From NCBI RefSeq assembly GCF_032118995.1, contig NC_092662.1, forward strand, positions 15,451,701 through 15,515,700: a stretch of DNA of 64,000 nt, in the 5' to 3' direction. This document shows, in pieces, positions 12,501 to 22,818 of this stretch. The translations under genes were made by a program, and so were the position numbers. The notes under the pieces were generated by a model, which saw nothing but the letters and a program-made list of their open reading frames with translations, was not told the DNA's origin and searched no databases. Source of the DNA: Asterias amurensis. Lineage: Eukaryota; Echinodermata; Asteroidea; Forcipulatida; Asteriidae. Position 1 is the stretch's first letter. Each line of letters opens with the position of its first letter.

Positions 12501-12564
12501 GTGGACCAGCCTGAGAAAACACAACACGGCACATGAGCCCTAGCCAAAGTACAGCTCGATTCAT
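6553..12564 (-). CDS. Cys-loop ligand-gated ion channel subunit, nicotinic acetylcholine receptor-like, divergent
   Basis: Five coding exons in transcript order: 12355-12564, 11599-11643, 9407-9516, 7148-7955 and 6553-6672, encoding 430 residues and TAA. Exon 1 supplies a signal peptide (MNRAVLWLGLMCRVVFSQ). The 45-bp second exon and 110-bp third exon match the classical nicotinic receptor exon plan. Visible marks are WEDERLSWNPDDYGG, a Cys-loop with cysteines at about 155 and 169 and 13 residues between, TM1 (257-281), TM2 beginning GEKLSFGVSLLLG (289-309), TM3 (321-345), a short cytoplasmic loop, and TM4 in the last exon (NWKRIAHRLDMLGF onward). TM2 keeps E at -1', L at 9' and E at 20', the cation-channel pattern. 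There is no vicinal CC of alpha subunits, loop A reads WYPRL rather than WxPD, and the loop B tryptophan is absent, so acetylcholine binding by this subunit alone is doubtful. It probably acts in the plasma membrane as a non-alpha or orphan subunit. Confidence 0.9.
6946..7088. repeat. Paired palindromes of GGGACACTTCGTACCTT
   Basis: Two near-perfect palindromes lie at 6946-6982 and 7049-7088, each pairing GGGACACTTC..TACC with GGTA..GAAGTGTCCC around a TTTTTAA centre. They are separated by inverted copies of an AGGGAGTGGC module. They sit in the last intron of the Cys-loop receptor gene, about 60 bp from the exon 4 donor. This is probably a short foldback transposon cluster. Confidence 0.6.
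8295..8563. mobile_element. Family A MITE, 5'-truncated copy
   Basis: The family A body is recognisable (GAGAGCTGTTGATAGTATAA, GGCTCCCTCTGAAGTAACG, TTTTCTTGCAACTTC, TTGAGTTCAAATGTTCACAG), but the left end is missing. It lies in intron 3 of the Cys-loop receptor gene. Confidence 0.6.
8565..8706. mobile_element. Family E palindromic element, copy 1
   Basis: Ends GTGGATTTCACAAAGA and TCTTTGTGAAATCGACCCC enclose alternating CTAGGACTAGTCCTAAG palindromes. About 140 bp, in intron 3 of the Cys-loop gene and directly abutting a family A fragment. Confidence 0.65.
8822..9306. mobile_element. Foldback element with ends GACCGGTGTGGCGGTTTCA
   Basis: The left arm (GACCGGTGTGGCGGTTTCA then CCGTGTTCAGTTTTCCG) is inverted on the right (CGGAAAACTGAACACAGCGG then TGAAACCGCCACACCGGTC). 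The interior carries a second copy of the TGTTCAGTTTTCCGGGTGAC module and a 21-base G run at 9148-9168. Intron of the Cys-loop gene. Confidence 0.55.
9870..10242. mobile_element. Family A TTAA MITE
   Basis: Terminal repeats AGGCAGTGGACACTATATTGG and CCAAAAGTGTCCACCGCTTT, with the family's central GATTTCGAGACCTCAGATTT inverted repeat near 10020-10060. Non-coding, in Cys-loop gene intron 2. Confidence 0.75.
10433..10808. mobile_element. Family A TTAA MITE, diverged subtype
   Basis: Starts TTAAAGGCACTGCACACG and ends CGTGTCTTTAA. The body shares GTAACGAGCAATGGAGAGC and CTCCCTCTGAAGTAACGTAG with family A, but the central palindrome reads ACTTCAGGCCTGAAG. It shares the TTAA at 10805-10808 with the next copy. 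Confidence 0.75.
10805..11192. mobile_element. Family A TTAA MITE, near-complete copy
   Basis: TTAAAGGCAGTGGACACTAC on the left and AACAGTGTCCACTGTCTTTAA on the right, 388 bp. A central hairpin at about 10970-11015 pairs GATTTCGAGACCTCAGATTT with the reverse motif. This is one of the best reference copies of the family in the window. Confidence 0.85.
11270..11480. mobile_element. Family H palindromic element, copy 1
   Basis: An almost full palindrome. The left arm AACTTGCGGGTACAACCATG, AGGAGTGGTGGCTC and TGAAAAGAGCC is inverted on the right as GGCTCTTTTCAGAGCCACC and CATGGTTGTACCCGCAAG. The centre carries CAAAACGTCGAGACC. In Cys-loop intron 2. The same family supplies sequence at 37271-37382 and about 46583. 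Confidence 0.7.
11941..12306. mobile_element. Family A TTAA MITE in intron 1 of the Cys-loop gene
   Basis: TTAAAGGCACTGGACACTAT to AGGTGTCCAGTGTCTTTAA, 366 bp, inserted about 50 bp from the exon 1 donor at 12354. The central hairpin is present. No coding capacity. Confidence 0.8.
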
Positions 12565-12932
12565 GATGAAATCTCAAAATGAAACTGCTCGAAGAAATCA
12601 GATGGTGGTTCTGTCTGATTTATTTAGAATAGCGAGATGTTATAGATGATGGTAGCCCGACGCAGTCTAACATACGGACTCCTATATGGACTTGAACGGT
12701 TAAGCGCAAACCATTGTCACCAGACTACGATACACATTAGCGAATGAAAGTACTCTGACATTATACCAGGCCTAAATCAAACAACTTAATTGGCTAGAAA
12801 CCATTAGTGACTATGCCTCATTATAATTACCATTAGAGATTTATATTGTGATATTTATCTTTTAGCGCTTTGTAAAATCGAGCACTAAAACGTCTTCAAA
12901 ATATAGTAGGCCTGGGTGGATTTCACAAAGAG

Positions 12933-13280
12933 TTGAAGGCAGTGGACACTTTTGGTAATTACTCAAAATAATTATTATCATAAAACCTTTCTTGGTTACG
13001 AGTAATGGTGAGAGCTGTTGATAGTATTAAACGTTGTGAGGTACGGCTCCCTCTGAAGTGACGTAGTTTTCGAGAAGGAAGTAATTTTCCACGAATTTGA
13101 TTTTGATCTGAAAGCACACAACTTCGTGTGACAAGGGTCATTTTTATTTCATAGTTATCTCGCAACTCCGACGACCAATCCAGCTTAAATTTTCACAGGT
13201 TTGTTATTTTATGCATATGTTGAGATACATAAGTGAGAAGACTTGTCTTTGGCAATTACCAATAGTCTCCAGTGTCTTAT
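12933..13280. mobile_element. Family A MITE upstream of the Cys-loop gene
   Basis: Starts GAAGGCAGTGGACACTTTTGG and ends AATAGTCTCCAGTGTCTTA. The central hairpin is shortened to a single arm. It lies about 370 bp beyond the start codon, on the promoter side of the receptor gene. Confidence 0.7.
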
Positions 13281-13390
13281 GAATAGTATTATCTCTACTT
13301 AGGACGAGTTACTCGTAGGAATGCTCCCTCCAAGTACACCCGTACCCCAATACATTTTGCAAACCCCTATACGGAAGAATCGCAACCACC

Positions 13391-13424
13391 AAGCGGGTGA
13401 AACGCGAAGCGCGGCATCCCGCTA
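13391..13424 (+). mobile_element. Helitron-like 3' terminus, isolated
   Basis: A GC-rich hairpin (CGCGAAGCGCGGCATCCCGC) followed by CTAG and T matches the 3' terminus of the larger element at 43057-43091 almost base for base. No matching TC start was found nearby, so this is probably a truncated relic. Confidence 0.55.
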
Positions 13425-13644
13425 GTTTTTATAAAAACACCGTCCACATTTAAATTATTTATAAGTATAGCCAAGCTTAAACGATTAAACTGTAAGCCAA
13501 TTTCATCTAAGTGAATGTCAAACCATATTTGTCACAAATCTCCGTTGTATATTTTATCAGCATACTTTGAATTCTCAAATCCGATTGAAGGCTGAACGAG
13601 AGAACAAGGTTGTCAATGTAGGGCTACAACCTCGTTACCTATTC

Positions 13645-14012
13645 ATTGTTCAATTACAAATACCGTAACTCTAAAAACGTACAACCTCTTGTATATTCTT
13701 CTGATCCTAAAACGATCAAGCTTCTTTTTGTTAATAAAATAGTCAAGCGGATTTTTGAAGGAAAACGAACACGTAAATTCAAACATTAACAATATTAAAC
13801 ACTGACACAGCAGCATACAACTTAATTGTTCAATTACAAATACCGTAACTCTAAAAACGTACAACCTCTTGTATATTCTTCTGATCCTAAAACGATCAAG
13901 CTTCTTTTTGTTAATCCTAAGAAAAATAGTCAAGCGGATTTTTGAAGGAAAACGAACACGTGAATTCAAACATTAACAATATTAAACACTGACACAGCAG
14001 CATACAACTCTC
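13645..14012. repeat. Tandem duplication, two units of about 180 bp
   Basis: The block beginning ATTGTTCAATTACAAATACC at 13645 recurs at 13825 and runs through CACTGACACAGCAGCATACAA. Units are almost identical apart from a short extra CCTAAGAA stretch in the second. The similarity suggests a recent duplication. Non-coding. Confidence 0.85.
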
Positions 14013-14029
14013 ATGCAATTAATATACGA

Positions 14030-14190
14030 TTTTGGGTTGAACAAAGAAAATTGACTAGAGCGGGATTTGAACCAACGACGTCCGGTTTAACGTGCCGGCG
14101 CTCTACCAACTGATTTATCTAGCCCTATGTTGGTGGTCTCACAATTTTGTCAATATCTTTGTTCGGGGGTGCCTGTCAGAAGCCATTCAA
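14030..14190 (-). mobile_element. SINE with tRNA-like head, type 2
   Basis: On the minus strand a tRNA-like promoter is visible: box A CAGTTGGTAGAGCGCCGG and box B GGTTCAAATCCC, with an anticodon-loop-like CACGTTAA. It is followed by TAGTCAATTTTCTTTGTTCAA. The same tRNA-like segment and tail recur at about 56648-56712, so this is a dispersed SINE and not a functional tRNA. Confidence 0.6.
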
Positions 14191-15000
14191 CCAATATTTA
14201 ATATACCAAATATTGTGACAAAGAAATCCTCATACGGGTAGTCGTATTTTATTTCATATTTTACTCGGTACAACAATTACCAAGAGCTACCAGTAAAAAA
14301 GGTCAACATGTAATAAAAATCAGGCGTAAATCCATTCAAGAAAAGAAAACTAGAAAGTGCAAAACACTTTAGGCTTAAAGGGGCTATGTCGTCCCTATGT
14401 TTACATTCAAACCGCCCTCTGTTGAAAAAAAACCCACTGTATACGTCATGTTTCGCCGGGGCAAAAAGACACGGAGTCATGGTAAGATTGCATACACTTT
14501 CTAGCTGGCTGCCAAAACACAAAAGTTTTGCCCGGCGGTATGCGCGCGAATCATGTTATGGTTTTCGTGTGACGTCAGAGGTCACATCGTCTATACATTG
14601 GTGAGTTAATTATTCCATGTAAAGCCGAAATCCTGCTTTGATCGTGACGACACGGCCCTTCAATGTGTGTTCAGTTTGTCTAAAACCTACATTGTGATGT
14701 TTCAAAATGTTGATTTATTGAATTGATCTTTCAAATCGATCTTTAATATCGATCTTTGCAAGTATATTGATCTTACATCAATCTTTGAAATCGAAACAAT
14801 CCAAACGAGGCTGATGCAACGAATAAATAGACTGGTCACTTATCACACCACGAACACTATAATAGTGTATCTATACATAATATACGAGACAGGGAAACCG
14901 ACTGGGCTCATTTTCTTAAAGCTGTTAAAGCAGAAAATTTACCAATTGGACAAACCTCTTTGCTTGAAAAATTGAGTCGGGCACAACAATGGTATTCAAT

Positions 15001-15601
15001 ATTCAATATATATTTATTTCCACAAAACATTTCCACAATATTATTATAGTAATACATACAGGTATATAAATGACAGGAAAAAAAACCTGCCGGACAACGC
15101 GTGGAGGCAAGGCCCAAGATAAGCCAGGTAGCTTGTAGCGGCTTGCCTTTTACATAACAAAATAGATAAACTAAAGGTTAATGCGTAGAACAAAACACAG
15201 ACGAAACAGACAGATAGACAGACCGTCAGACAAACAGACAGACGGACAAACAGACATACATACATACGAACAAACTACTAGAGAAAATGACAATGTCAAA
15301 GTAAGCAAAAACTACAATGAGAATATAGGTATAGAAACTATGTCACATACTGGGAAACAAGGAACTTTTTATAAGATATTTTGAACCTAGCCACAGAGGA
15401 TGAGGTTTGGATAGTCTGGTCAACCGAATTCCAAAGACGAGGACCCAGACGGAGAGTATTTGATGTGTATGATGTGCGTGTGAAAGGGACATGCATGTTG
15501 TTACTAGATCTAGTGTTGTGGTTATAGACGTCTTTATTAAAGGTGAAGTAAGACCAAAAGCTTAATGTAATTTGGGCTGGTAATCTGATTCTGATAAGCA
15601 A
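15001..15601 (-). mobile_element. LINE 3' end: reverse-transcriptase tail plus 3' region
   Basis: On the minus strand 15338-15601 encodes HNTRSSNNMHVPFTRTS, LGPRLWNSVDQ and a terminal FKISYKKFL, typical of the last conserved block of non-LTR reverse transcriptases. The region down to 15001 contains GGGCCTTGCCTCCACACG-type 3' sequence (here in reverse) that recurs in the sense direction at 44575-44700. 5'-truncated. Confidence 0.7.
15200..15269. repeat. CAGA-rich microsatellite
   Basis: Degenerate (CAGA)n and (CATA)n run inside the LINE 3' region. Confidence 0.8.
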
Positions 15602-15944
15602 TACTTTTCTGTGCTTAGCGAGTTTTTGTGCTTACAGGCTTTATGAAAGTGGGCCCAGGGTGATTACTCATTCAGATTCTAAATTCAAGTAATTTTGTTG
15701 TTCTAAAAAACAACCTTTATTGTAAACTACCAGGAATAATTAGCTTTAACCTTGACTGCCACCATTGACGGGATAAGGAATGAAAAAGTGCACGACGGAA
15801 AAGGCTAAATAAATAAAGAAGCATGCCATAAACAGGGTTTATGTGACAAGGCCAAGCTAATAAATATTGTTGAACTAACGTTAAAGGGAAGGTCTACCTT
15901 GAATAATTACTCAAAATAATAATGACCATAAAAACTTACTTGGT

Positions 15945-16331
15945 TTAAAGGCAGTGGACACTATTGGTAATTACTTAAAATAATTATCAGCATAAAACCT
16001 CAATTGGTAACGAGTAATTGGGAGAGGTTGATGGTATAAAACATTGTGAGAAACGGCTCCCTCCGAAGTGACGTAGTTTTCGAGAAAGAAGTAATTTTCC
16101 ACGAATTTGATTTCGAGACCTCAAGTTTAGAATTTGAGGTATCGAAATCAACCATTTAAAAGCACACAACTTCGTGTGACCAGGGTGTTTTTTCTTTCAT
16201 AGTTATCTCGCAACACCGTCGAGCAATCAAGCTCAAATTTTCACAGGTTTGTTATTTTGTGCATCTTGTTAATATACACTAAGTGATAAGACTTGTCTTT
16301 GACAATTACCAATTGTGTCCACTGTCTTTAA
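15945..16331. mobile_element. Family A TTAA MITE inserted in an older TTAA element
   Basis: TTAAAGGCAGTGGACACTAT to GTGTCCACTGTCTTTAA. The preceding 15884-15944 stretch (TTAAAGGGAAGGTCTACC then TACTCAAAATAATAATGACC) looks like the beginning of another TTAA element that this copy entered. Confidence 0.8.
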
Positions 16332-16793
16332 AAAGGAGAAACAACTCACTTTAAAGGATTCGGGTACTTTTTCTAAATGTCCACAGATTTACATTTAACT
16401 TACAGAGTTTGAAGATAATGACAGTGGAAAGCTTCCCTTCAAATATTACTAACTGGGGTTGTGTAGTTTTTGAAAAATTAGTAAAACGAGTCAAAAAATA
16501 ATTTTCGTTGTAAAATGTAAAAAAAATTGAAAGTTGAAAGAAATGTTGAATTTGGTCACAACTGTTTAAACACGATTGAATATTTTGCCAACACTTGGCC
16601 GTCCATACCAACCGGAAGGTTTGTTCATCAACAACAGAAAGGTAACGAAACCGAGGCTAAAGGTGCAAAAAAACTTGTTGGTGTAGTGAAAGTCAAATAA
16701 CTATAGTGTGGCCTTTAATAACAGGGAGAGAGTCATGGTAACACAGTGATGATGGTCCACTGTACCTTCTTTCTTTGTACAAGGTAGGTTTGA

Positions 16794-17184
16794 TTAAAGG
16801 AACACGTTGCCTTGGATCGGTCGATTTGGTCTTTGAAAAGCGTTCTGTAACCATTTGTTATAAAATGCATATGGGTAGAACGATGTTGTAAAAGTAGAAT
16901 ACAATGATCTACACAAATATGCCTCGAAATTGCATGGTTTTCTTTTCACCTCGTCTACTAACACGGTCGGCTATTTATGGGAGTCAAAATTTTGACTCCC
17001 ATAAATGGCCGACCGTGGTAGTTCGCAACGTAAAAGGAAAACCGTGCAATTTTGAGTGATACTTATGTGGATCGTTATATTCTACTTTTAAAACATCTTT
17101 CTAACCATATGCATTTCATAACAAACGGTTTCAACCGCTTTTTATAGACCAACTCGTCCGATCCAAGGCAACGTGTTGTCTAAA
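16794..17184. mobile_element. Family B palindromic MITE, copy 2
   Basis: TTAAAGGAACACGTTGCCTT on the left and ATCCAAGGCAACGTGTT on the right, with the GGGAGTCAAAATTTTGACTCCC centre at about 16979-17000. The arms are long inverted repeats. The right-hand TTAA has decayed. Confidence 0.8.
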
Positions 17185-17606
17185 TTTATTTTGAGCCAAA
17201 ATTTTTTAATCTTGTCAAATCAAAACTTATTCAAAATAATTTATAAAAACACAGATTACGAACAAAATTGTGAAATATCGATTTGTTGATGGCAGTAATA
17301 TCAAAAGATAAATAACATTTACATATGTTTAGTTTAAAAAAAATTATAATAATTTGTGTAGTATAATTAACAATATAATTATTAAATGAATACCTTCACC
17401 ATAAACCTTGACGAAACTGAGTCTGGTTCCTTTTTGTGTTTACTATAAAACTAAGTATCATTGTATGGTGTATACAGGGAACCTAACACGGAATCATCAT
17501 GGCCTATATAATTAAAAGGCAATTTTTCGAGAAGGAATCAAATCTATGAGTGATAAAAAAAAAAACACTGAAAAAGGCAACTTATGTTTTTCTTCTTGGT
17601 ACTGTC

Positions 17607-17985
17607 AGGGCCCAATTTCATAAAGACTAAGCACAAAAAACTTGCTAAGCACAAAAAGGTGTTACTTTACAGAAAGTGGTTACCGGCCATAATAACATAA
17701 AATGTACATTGTTGTGACAGGTGCCCCAATCAATTTTTGCTTAGCAAAGATATTTGTCAGGCAGTATTTTCTGCTGAACAGCTTTATGCATCGAGTTCTG
17801 GGCTCAATTTCACAGAGCTGCTTAAGCAGAAAATATTGCTAAGCAGTAATGAGCAGGACACACCAGTTACAAATTGTACATGTGACTTGGTATTTTGGCT
17901 GGTAACCTTAATCTGGTAAGCATTTATGTTGCTGTGCTTAGCTAATTTGTGTGCTTAAGCAGCTCCATGAAATTGGACCCTGGTA
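17607..17985. mobile_element. Family D inverted-repeat element
   Basis: Begins GGGCCCAATTTCATAAAG and ends TCCATGAAATTGGACCCTGG, with multiple TGCTTAGC/GCTAAGCA modules inside. It ends about 20 bp before the last GLRX2 exon, so it may be part of that gene's 3' region. Confidence 0.65.
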
Positions 17986-18005
17986 GTAAAAGAGGTTCAA
18001 GGATC

Positions 18006-18968
18006 TTAGATAGCATTAGCTTCTCTAAGCATCCCTTCCAGTTTTCCTTCGTCGTTTAGTTTCTTGATCTCACTTCCTCCTCCGATAAACTTCCCCATGA
18101 TGAAAACTCTTGGAACCTACAAAACAAAAAAGGGAAAGAAAAACAAATCTTTATTTGCTTCGTCCTTTGGATGAGATGTGAATTCATAGGCCCTGTGTGT
18201 TGTGTAATGTCCACAACCAAAACAGCACCCAGTTAAGATTGATCACTAAAGAGAAGAGGTTTGCCCCGGTGTTTCTGTAAGTTGCTGATGAAAGCACCAC
18301 AGTATTCTGCAAGTCGCTGATGAAGGCTGATGAAAGCACCACAGTAAAACTGTTGTGCTTTCATCAGTGACTTGCAGAATCACGGGGGCAACAGTATTCT
18401 ATGAACAATTATAAAGGTGCTATAAAATCAAAGGTCTCACCACTCAACAAAATTTAAACAAAAACTGTCTTAAGGCCGAGTCACACTGTCACAGCGATAA
18501 CGAAAACGATATAACGATCACAACGCAAAGAGAAAGCACTCTATTGGTTGAATTGCTCCACGAAGAATATGCACACGCTCATTCAACCAATAGAATGCGT
18601 TCTCTTTGCATTGTGATCTTTATCGTTTTCGTTATCGCTGCAGTGTGACTCAGCCTTTAGAATGCTTCTGTTTGTTCTAGAAACTGATAAAGAGAAACTT
18701 GGTCCCAAAGCCAGACTTCACTCACCGTTGTTGCTCCAGTCATCCTCCCAAGTACTCCCTGGATACGCGTCCCATCCTCGCGTTGGTTAAGTTCAATCAA
18801 TTCATAGTTTGCATTGTGTTCGTCCAGCGCCCTCTTGGCCATAGCGCAGTATGGACACGTCGTCTTTGAGAATACGACGACTGTTTTGTCGTGGATGATG
18901 TCTTGCACTAACTTTCCTTCTGGTGAGTCTAAAGAGACTTGAGTGACGGGCGAGAACAAATTACCCAT
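18006..18968 (-). CDS. GLRX2: Glutaredoxin-2-like dithiol glutaredoxin
   Basis: Two coding exons in transcript order, 18726-18968 and 18006-18116, joined in phase 0, encode 117 residues and TAA. The protein is a single glutaredoxin fold: FSKTTCPYC with active-site cysteines at 38 and 41, the cis-proline motif TVP at 81-83, and the glutathione-binding GGG at 93-95 in FIGGGSEIKKL. It should reduce glutathione-mixed disulfides using GSH. Closest remembered family is GLRX2, although vertebrate mitochondrial GLRX2 has CSYC rather than CPYC. The start at MGNLFSPV follows an acceptor (CTTTTCCAG), so a non-coding 5' exon exists upstream. MGNLFS fits an N-myristoylation signal, and no mitochondrial presequence is visible. 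A second isoform with another first exon cannot be excluded. Confidence 0.95.
18465..18660. repeat. Inverted repeat in the GLRX2 intron
   Basis: The left arm (CCGAGTCACACTGTCACAGCG, ATAACGAAAACGAT, GATCACAACGCAAAGAG) is inverted on the right (CTCTTTGCATTGTGATC, ATCGTTTTCGTTATCGCTG, CAGTGTGACTCAGCC). A foldback transposon of about 190 bp, next to the donor of the first coding exon. Confidence 0.7.
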
Positions 18969-19764
18969 TCTGATGCTGGAAAAGATTGTAAAAAAGGATA
19001 GCTGCTTATACTAGAATAGTAAAACAAAAAAAATAGCTCACTGAGTTACCATGTATGTAAATCTACCTTAGGGAACGTTTTGGTCCAGCAATTTGACATA
19101 GCACAATATTTAGACTGAACTTCTTTTGTGCAAACAGAATGGTAATTATTGAGTAGCAAATGGTGATTTTTTAGTTGCATTTTGCTCTGCTGCACATAAC
19201 AAGGGAAATCGTTTGAAACGTCCAGACCACACACCAGGTCTTTTCACTGAGCTAAAAATCCTCCAAAAGAGATTTATTCATGATTGTACCTGCAAGTGCA
19301 AGTTACTCGATTAGTTAGTTAGGCCTAATGCCTACTTCTTATTCTAGCTCACAAATTGGTATTTATTATAATGAACTGTTCATGTCTCCTGTACAATCTT
19401 TATATATTATTTTTCATAAACAGGATGACATATTTGGTTGGAATTTAATCTAGCTAGTGGTGTACATTATTTACTGAAAAAGTAGTATGATTGCTAAGTT
19501 TTAATTTTTATCAATTAATGATACAATTAAGTTGTAAAAAAAAAATGTAAAAAATCTGAAAAAGTATGAAAGCATCGACTGTATGAGCAGCCATCAAACA
19601 AAGTATAGGATAAAAACTACGGACAACTTTCCGTATGGCCACTTTTTCACTCATTTTTACAAAAAGGGATATCTCATTGAGGAAAATTAGATACTATTTT
19701 TATTTAATATCGAATGAAAAAGTGGTGGCGCCATACGGAAACTTTTCCAAAACTACTACTAGCC

Positions 19765-19858
19765 AACCAACTGGCTCTCTTATAACATCGCTCTCATCAC
19801 AGTCTTGTTTTGTAATGGCGACTGTGATGAGACCGATGTTTATGATAAAAGAGAGCCA
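19765..19858. repeat. Short palindrome GGCTCTCTTATAACATCG
   Basis: Arms TGGCTCTCTTATAACATCG and CATGATAAAAGAGAGCCA-like sequence flank CTCATCACAGTC/GACTGTGATGAG. It directly abuts the next family A copy. Confidence 0.55.
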
Positions 19859-20245
19859 TTAAAGGCCGTGGACACTTTTGGTAATTGTCAAAGACTAGCC
19901 TCCACAGTTGGTGTATCTCAACATATGCATAAAATAATGAACCTGTGAAAATTTGAGCTCAATCGGTCATCGAACTTGCGAGATATGAATGAAAGAAAAA
20001 AACACCCTTGTCACACGAAGGTGTGTGCGTTTAGATGGTTGATTTCGAGACCTCAAGTTCTAAATCTGAGGTCTCGAAATCAAACTCAGGGAAAATTACT
20101 TCTTTCTCGAAAACTATGGCACTTCAGAGGGTGCCGTTTCTCACAATGTTTTATACCATCAACCTCTCCCCATTACTCGTAATCAAGATAGGTTTTATGC
20201 TAATAATTATTTTGAGTAATTACCAATAGTGTCCACTGCCTTTAA
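19859..20245 (-). mobile_element. Family A TTAA MITE, reverse orientation
   Basis: TTAAAGGCCGTGGACACTTT to AGTGTCCACTGCCTTTAA, with the body inverted relative to the copies at 10805 and 25216. Central hairpin present. Upstream of GLRX2. Confidence 0.8.
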
Positions 20246-20297
20246 CAGCTCAACAGGGTGTGCTAAAAAAAGGTAATAAAACAATAAAACTACATAC

Positions 20298-20352
20298 CTG
20301 TTTCTGGTTCTGCTGTAGAAGACAAACAAAACGGCAGTTGTAAAACATACAG
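20298..20352 (-). other. Possible GLRX2 non-coding first exon
   Basis: On the minus strand CAGAACCAGAAACAG is followed by a strong GTATGT donor at 20292-20297. Joined to the acceptor before the GLRX2 start codon it gives a 5' leader. An ATG inside it is out of frame and soon terminated. The exon's 5' limit is not determinable; the end given is approximate. Confidence 0.3.
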
Positions 20353-20675
20353 CAAGGTAAATGTTCTACCATATGTTGCTAATAAAACACACCGTCATGT
20401 GACTATCACAGTATCAGGTAGTATCGTTATCGCAACTAAATATCAGGAAGACCACAACACACAATGCAAGCAATGCTGATGTATATTGTATTGCAGGACG
20501 GCACTCGACCTCGCGACAGTCAAAGTTGTACTAGAGCTGACTATGAAGTGTCAAACCAAACGATGGTGGAATTGAAGGGTTTTGCGTGAATGGTCTAAAT
20601 ACCATTCCAAGGTGAATATGTAGAATTAATGAATGTCTAAATAAAGGATGAAAAGATAGTTGTGAAGGTCGGTTA

Positions 20676-20702
20676 CACTCACACTCACACTCACACTCAC
20701 AG
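20676..20702. repeat. CTCACA microsatellite
   Basis: About four tandem CACACT units. Confidence 0.8.
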
Positions 20703-21378
20703 CTGATTCTGCTGGGATTCTGGAGTTTTTGGTTGTAAACATTAGGACGCCCTCAAGAGGGCCTATACATAGGCCCTTTTCGAAACCATGGATATGTACA
20801 CACGTGGTGGACACAGCAGGTAGAAGACGACCGTGTTTTGATTGGCAAGTGATGATACTGCAATCCAAAGACTGTCCAATGAAATCACTGGATCTGAAAA
20901 GCAGGTACCTGTCCTCATCCTTGCGGATAATACAGGGGCCCAGTCTAGCCTATACTCAACATTTAAAAATCGACAAAGGAACTCTTATAGTTCTTAATGC
21001 TTTCAACTTTTTCAATAATTATAATATACAGGTTGAATTTGATGCGGATTTAGCCAAATAAATTATTTAGCCTAATTTTGATGAGATTGTTCATTGCACA
21101 CGTGACACGAAGAATATTCAAATTATAATCTGTGCCATTTTATCGGATATTTCAATGGAGGTCTAGTATGAAGAGTATTGCAAAACAAATTCCAAGTTGA
21201 CCCTCCAAGTTGAGTCAAAATCTCATGTCAAATAGTGTATACTATAGCTCTGAAAATGGCTACATAACTTATCAATCACTGACATTATTATCATTTCAAC
21301 AACTTATTCCCCAAAATTCAGAATGTAATGTAATAACTTCTTGTTAAGAGCCCATCTAGCAGTGATGCATTGAAGACC

Positions 21379-21580
21379 AGGGCCCAATTTCGTTGAGCTG
21401 CTAAGTACGAACATTTGCTTAAGTGAAATTTCTTCATTGTTGGTTGCATTTCCTTGTTACTGGTATTCAACTGTTGTATGCTTATCTTGAAAATGACACC
21501 GAAATTTGGTTGGGAAATCAAGGCGAACATTTCATGCCAAGCAAATTTGGTTGCTTAGCAGCTCCATGAAATTGGACCTT
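21379..21580. mobile_element. Family D inverted-repeat element
   Basis: GGGCCCAATTTCGTTGAGCTG on the left, CAGCTCCATGAAATTGGACC on the right, with AAGCAAAT/ATTTGCTT modules inside. Confidence 0.65.
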
Positions 21581-21589
21581 GATGAGCAC

Positions 21590-22812
21590 ATAATTATCTC
21601 GGAGCCTTCTCGAGTTGCCATCATCAAGGCATCACCGCTCATCAAAGAGGGGTACAGGGCACCGAGTAGATCTGAACCACGACAATGTGCTTAGTTTAGG
21701 AATTTTGTCAAATGAAATTGATTTATTATAATTAAAAAGCATTTCTTCAAACAGTGTTGCCGCTTTGACATTCACATTGCTCCGTGAGAAGTTCAAAATT
21801 AATAGTCTTTAACGGAAATTGTTTTTCATGATGTTTGCATAGCTGGATTGCATAGCTGGATTGTCCAGGATATGAAACCTTTTTTTGGCACCGTCTTTCA
21901 TATACAATCTCAACAAGGAAATTTGATTTTTTTTAAACGTCTGTGAATTATTAAGAGAAAGCCAAGAAAAAAACAAAACATTATTATTGGCATTAGCCTT
22001 GTATATAGAGGAATAAAATTGGCAACTAGCCTATGTTATTTTAAGTGACAACAAATGTTAAGTTTCAAATGGACGTTTGAATTATAAAAAAGGGGTGAAG
22101 GTTTAAACAAAAGTTTCGTAACTCCTTTTTTAAGTGAGTTTGTCATACAATAGTTTCTTCTCTGAACTTGGAGCTCTGAAATTGAAAAAAAAAACATTTC
22201 CAAAGACAAAAACAAATTTTAATCGAGTAAACTGTCCATTAATTGTAAATTCCATAGATTCTTCTCAAACCCACCAACCGCTCAAGAGAGATCTATTTAA
22301 AAGTGAGTGTTACTATACTCCAAATTTCGTATGTTTAGTACATTTCCACCATGCAAACCTTCAATACAAACTTCAAGGCTTATAAATTGTCTAGTTAATT
22401 GAGATTTCCTTCGATTTCACATCTTAAGATTCACTTCTCAAAAATAGTGTGAATTAATATTTTATAAAATAAGTTAGGAAGTTTCTTATTGGCTACTTTC
22501 TTTGATGGGGTTTGCGTGATGAATATTAAAACATGTTCTTGTATGTATTTCTTTTACATATATAGTTTTACATATCTTGTATTTTATTTTGTATCTTCTC
22601 AGTGTTTTTGGAGGTTTTGTGGAAATAAATAAATAAACAAATAACACTGTATGGTTTCCCTAACTTGTCCGTGCTGACAATAACACACTGGTGTTTGATT
22701 TGTGTGTTTGATTATCCATCCCATGTAGTTTTGCTTTGAGGAAGTAATCACAGTTATAGTGTATTGTATAATATTACCGAATCAATAACTTCTATTGTTC
22801 TTGAGTTTCACC
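21590..22812. other. AT-rich intergenic stretch, nothing recognised
   Basis: No supported exon, repeat family or RNA was identified between the family D copy and the foldback element. Confidence 0.5.
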
Positions 22813-22818
22813 CAAAAC

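Noticed and set aside
13643-13969. Minus-strand frame with a repeated NKKKLDRFRIRRIYKRLYV block
   Set aside because: The repetition reflects the 180-bp tandem duplication; there is no recognisable domain or splice support.
14050-14120. Possible tRNA gene on the minus strand
   Set aside because: The box A and box B motifs are present, but the anticodon stem pairs poorly and the same tRNA-like segment and tail recur at 56640-56712, so a SINE is more likely.
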